In this document: positions 61,364 through 64,000 of the stretch, piece by piece
Position numbering within the stretch: position 1 is the first letter of the stretch
How the letters are laid out: every line of letters begins with the position of its first letter
DNA from: JAFGGT01 sp036733165
GTDB lineage: Archaea; Methanobacteriota_B; Thermococci; Methanofastidiosales; NM3
DNA length: 64,000 nucleotides
Assembly (NCBI GenBank): GCA_036733165.1
Contig: DAINBB010000003.1
Span: 34,666-98,665, forward strand
Direction: 5' to 3'
The notes under the pieces: generated by a model
Told to the model about the DNA's origin: nothing
The model's database searches: none
Seen by the model: only the letters and a program-made list of their open reading frames with translations
Made by a program: the position numbers and the translations under genes

Positions 61364-64000
61364 ATGAAGCCCACTAAAAAAATGTCTTATCCCCTGATAA
61401 TAATCATTTTTTTATTATCGAGCCTATCCCCAATTTACGGCAATACGGGCGATGAAGATTATAATTTTATACAACTATCTTTAAATTCTGGAGAATATTC
61501 AATCGAAAAAGATGTAAATAATTTAGATGTTCTGGCGATGGAAGATGCCTTTTTTGATGGCGATCCAGGTAATCCTCAATTACCATATATGATTTATAAG
61601 GTCCTGCTTCCCTATGATGTCATTTTCGAATCTTTGGACTTGGAGGTCATAAATGCAGATTATGAGGAAGTTGAGGGATACTTTGATATAAATCCATGTT
61701 CTCCAATCTGTACTTATGTGGATGGGGAAGAAATCTGTTATTGGGGGAGTGAAACGATTGTTGATGGCAAAAACATAGATGTTTATGAAAGTGATTCCTT
61801 TTATCCGATAGATTCAATATTTATTAAAGAAGAGTCCGCACAGATGAGAAAATGGAAGTTTGTTAGGGTTTATTTCTATCCTTTCAAGTACAATCCTGTT
61901 CAAGGAAAGCTTTACTATTGTGATAATATTGAGATAAAAATCAGTTACCAAACCATGCCGGAAAGCATGATGGACACAGTTGAAACTCAATTAATATTAT
62001 CAGACAATGCTTTCGATGATATTGCGGCAGAAATGTTTGTAAATTATTCACAGGCAAGTAATTGGTATCCGGATACCCTAAGGCCCAAAATAGATGTTTC
62101 TTACTCGAAAATACCTACTGTTCTGAATTCGGACATAATTTCATCCAGTTTAATAGATACAAGCTATGTTTTTGATTATATTATTGTTACAACGAACGAA
62201 GTCCTCATTAATAGCACAAAAATCATTGACTTTCTCAATCATAAGGCCTCTATGGGTTTCAGTGTAGGCATTGCTACTGAAGACCAATATGGAACAAGCA
62301 CTCCGGAAAATATTAGGGAATACTTAATTTATGGATATGAAAATTGGAGTTTTGAATATGTGTTATTGATTGGAGATCCTGATCCAAATTCGTCGATTGT
62401 CCCAATGAAATTATGTCACCCAGGTTCATCTGAAGTGGATAATGGATGGTCTCCGACCGATTATTATTATGCGGATTTGACAGGAGATTGGGACAATGAT
62501 GGAGATGGGGTGTATGGAGAATATGGTTGGTTCCAAGATGGTGGTTATGGTGGGGTAAATTTTGACGCTGAACTTTGGGTGGGTCGCATACCATATACTG
62601 GAGACATTACTTATGTTGACAAAATTTTGCAGAAGACTATCGATTATGAAAATCAGGTATCTACATCATGGCAATACAATATATTATTACCTATGGCATT
62701 CTCAGATGCCGACACTGATGGTGCGTATCTCGGAGAACAGATGAAATCAGATTATATTCTAGCAGGGGGATACAATGCTTACACGATGTACGATCAAGGA
62801 ACATGGTATGACTCTACTTTTTCTAGCAATGGAAACTTAACAGATGGTTCTGCTGCCAATAGATGGAAGAATCATGATTATGGGATAGTGGCATGGTGGG
62901 GACATGGTAGTTATTATGGTGCATATATCTCAAATTATACATCTTATGGAAGAATAATAAATCAAAATGATACTTATACTCTTGACGATGATCATCCCTC
63001 AATTGTTTTTCAATGTTCATGTTCAAATGCAAATCCAACATATCCAAATAATTTAACTCATTCATTGTTATATAATGGGGCAATTTTAACAGTTGCTGGT
63101 ACATATATTACCTATTATTCCTCTGATCAGACTAATTTTATTAATTCTTCTACAAATGCAGGATTTGCATATAGTTTTGTAAATTATATAACTGAAGAAT
63201 ATGAAGGCGCAAAAAGTTACTATTTGACTAGCTCACAACTAGAACATGAAAAATGGACGCGTTGGGCCAATCATATGAGATTCAATGTATATGGCGATCC
63301 TTCGATTCGGATATCTCCAAATTATTCGCCCTCATTGGCAGACGGATATGTCACCCCGACTAATGGGACAACGGATACACTGTTCACATATCTTGTGCAT
63401 TATTATGATCCAGATGGGGATGCGCCAGACTATAATTTTGTTTGGATCGACGGATATCAAAATACAATGTCCCTTTATAGTGGTTCTCCAAGCAATGGAA
63501 TATATGGGTATACCACCACTCTTTCTGCTGGTTCCCACAGTTACTATTTTTATTTTTCAGATGGAAATAGTGGAGGATATGATTTTTTACCAGCTATAGA
63601 TCATGGAGCCGATAGATATTATGGACCGACAGTAACCGGACCGCCATTGCTTTCCATAGATCCTTCATCTTGGGATTTTGGTGTGATATATCAAGATGAG
63701 ACGGATAGTTGCACGTTCCATATACAGAACACAGGGGGGGAGACCCTCTCATGGACAGTTAATGAGAGTATACCGTGGATTAGTGTCATTCCCCTCAGTG
63801 GAACTACCACTACTGAAACAGACGATATTGTTGTAAGCATCGATTGTAGTGATCTGGTCAGTGGATATACCTACCGCGGTTCTGTTTTTGTAAACTCGAA
63901 TGGAGGAAATGCAGAGATTATCATTGAGGTCACTGTAATGACAAGGCCGGACCCGCCTGGCAATCTGCAGGCTGAAAGCCTAGCGAACGGACAGATAGAA
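61364..64000 (+). CDS. Gingipain-like C25 cysteine protease (3' end missing)
   Basis: An open frame of 879 codons from the ATG at 61364 to the right edge without a stop. It has a signal peptide (about 1-28), an N-terminal beta pro-region, and a caspase-like C25 domain (about 265-640). GDPDPNSS, DYYYADLTGDWDNDGDG, WVGRIPY and a catalytic His514 in WWGHGS are followed by Cys553 in FQCSCSNA. After the protease domain come an Ig/PKD-like segment, an ASPM/BACON-like beta domain (ISVIPLSGTTTT) and the start of an FN3-like one. It is secreted and probably degrades proteins or matures surface proteins. It is far more AT-rich, with AAT/TAT/ATT-type codons, than its neighbours. Confidence 0.88.
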   Translation, partial: MKPTKKMSYPLIIIIFLLSSLSPIYGNTGDEDYNFIQLSLNSGEYSIEKDVNNLDVLAMEDAFFDGDPGNPQLPYMIYKVLLPYDVIFESLDLEVINADYEEVEGYFDINPCSPICTYVDGEEICYWGSETIVDGKNIDVYESDSFYPIDSIFIKEESAQMRKWKFVRVYFYPFKYNPVQGKLYYCDNIEIKISYQTMPESMMDTVETQLILSDNAFDDIAAEMFVNYSQASNWYPDTLRPKIDVSYSKIPTVLNSDIISSSLIDTSYVFDYIIVTTNEVLINSTKIIDFLNHKASMGFSVGIATEDQYGTSTPENIREYLIYGYENWSFEYVLLIGDPDPNSSIVPMKLCHPGSSEVDNGWSPTDYYYADLTGDWDNDGDGVYGEYGWFQDGGYGGVNFDAELWVGRIPYTGDITYVDKILQKTIDYENQVSTSWQYNILLPMAFSDADTDGAYLGEQMKSDYILAGGYNAYTMYDQGTWYDSTFSSNGNLTDGSAANRWKNHDYGIVAWWGHGSYYGAYISNYTSYGRIINQNDTYTLDDDHPSIVFQCSCSNANPTYPNNLTHSLLYNGAILTVAGTYITYYSSDQTNFINSSTNAGFAYSFVNYITEEYEGAKSYYLTSSQLEHEKWTRWANHMRFNVYGDPSIRISPNYSPSLADGYVTPTNGTTDTLFTYLVHYYDPDGDAPDYNFVWIDGYQNTMSLYSGSPSNGIYGYTTTLSAGSHSYYFYFSDGNSGGYDFLPAIDHGADRYYGPTVTGPPLLSIDPSSWDFGVIYQDETDSCTFHIQNTGGETLSWTVNESIPWISVIPLSGTTTTETDDIVVSIDCSDLVSGYTYRGSVFVNSNGGNAEIIIEVTVMTRPDPPGNLQAESLANGQIE

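Overview
The window is a 64 kb piece of an archaeal chromosome, mostly ordinary core genome. The archaeal markers are direct: a TATA-binding protein (tbp, 44553-45113), RNA polymerase subunit K, FEN-1, translation factor aEF-1B with its usual zinc-ribbon neighbour, SRP54, SecF-SecD in that order, CDP-archaeol synthase, isopentenyl phosphate kinase and a geranylgeranyl-type prenyl synthase. Genes typically have either a GGTGA/GGAGG ribosome site or a TATA box about 25 nt before a leaderless start. The mix of genes, with many secreted or surface proteins and a gingipain-type protease, fits a heterotrophic Thermoplasmatota archaeon, perhaps from anoxic sediment; that placement is inference. No rRNA, tRNA, CRISPR array, transposase or prophage was recognised.

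Layout. 1-5.2 kb: a PEP-synthase/rifampicin-phosphotransferase-like enzyme running off the left edge, an M18 aminopeptidase, a NifU-type scaffold domain and exonuclease III. 5.2-11.7 kb: an oxygen and metal defence island with a peroxiredoxin, desulforedoxin, flavodiiron protein, NifB-like radical SAM protein, CopA copper ATPase and two rubrerythrin-like diiron proteins. 11.7-18.7 kb (minus): a PfkB sugar kinase and a five-gene MoxR/DUF58/DUF4129-type membrane operon. 18.8-22.0 kb: a metal-chelate ABC importer whose binding protein is fused to a fasciclin domain. 22.0-28.8 kb: a phosphate transporter, isopentenyl phosphate kinase, an ACT protein, argG-argH and a prenyl diphosphate synthase.

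29.0-37.1 kb: a 2,123-residue secreted protein made of about 19 carboxypeptidase-regulatory-like beta domains, overlapping by 4 bp a membrane-anchored CARDB protein; together they look like a surface layer or adhesion pair. 37.2-49.0 kb is information processing: rpoK (apparently with an ACG start), fen, aEF-1B, a membrane-spanning winged-helix sensor, an AAA ATPase with an AbrB partner, srp54, a protein of four tandem HTH repeats, a CTP-dependent polyprenol/diacylglycerol kinase, tbp, carS, purB and trmI. 49.1-54.1 kb: secF-secD-trkA, an unknown gene pair and a membrane protein. 54.2-59.2 kb: an aconitase - isocitrate dehydrogenase - citrate synthase operon, divergent from an Lrp/AsnC regulator. 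59.2-64 kb: a YwgA-like protein, two cell-surface proteins and an AT-rich C25 (gingipain-like) protease cut by the right edge.

The most interesting items are not one large new system but several local ones: the NifB homologue without visible nitrogenase inside an O2-defence island, the FAS1-binding-protein fusion, the transmembrane CWB2-winged-helix regulator, the giant surface-protein pair, the non-AUG rpoK start, three hairpin-rich intergenic segments that may be RNAs, and a recurring TGAACAT/GAACATGTTC motif upstream of unrelated genes.
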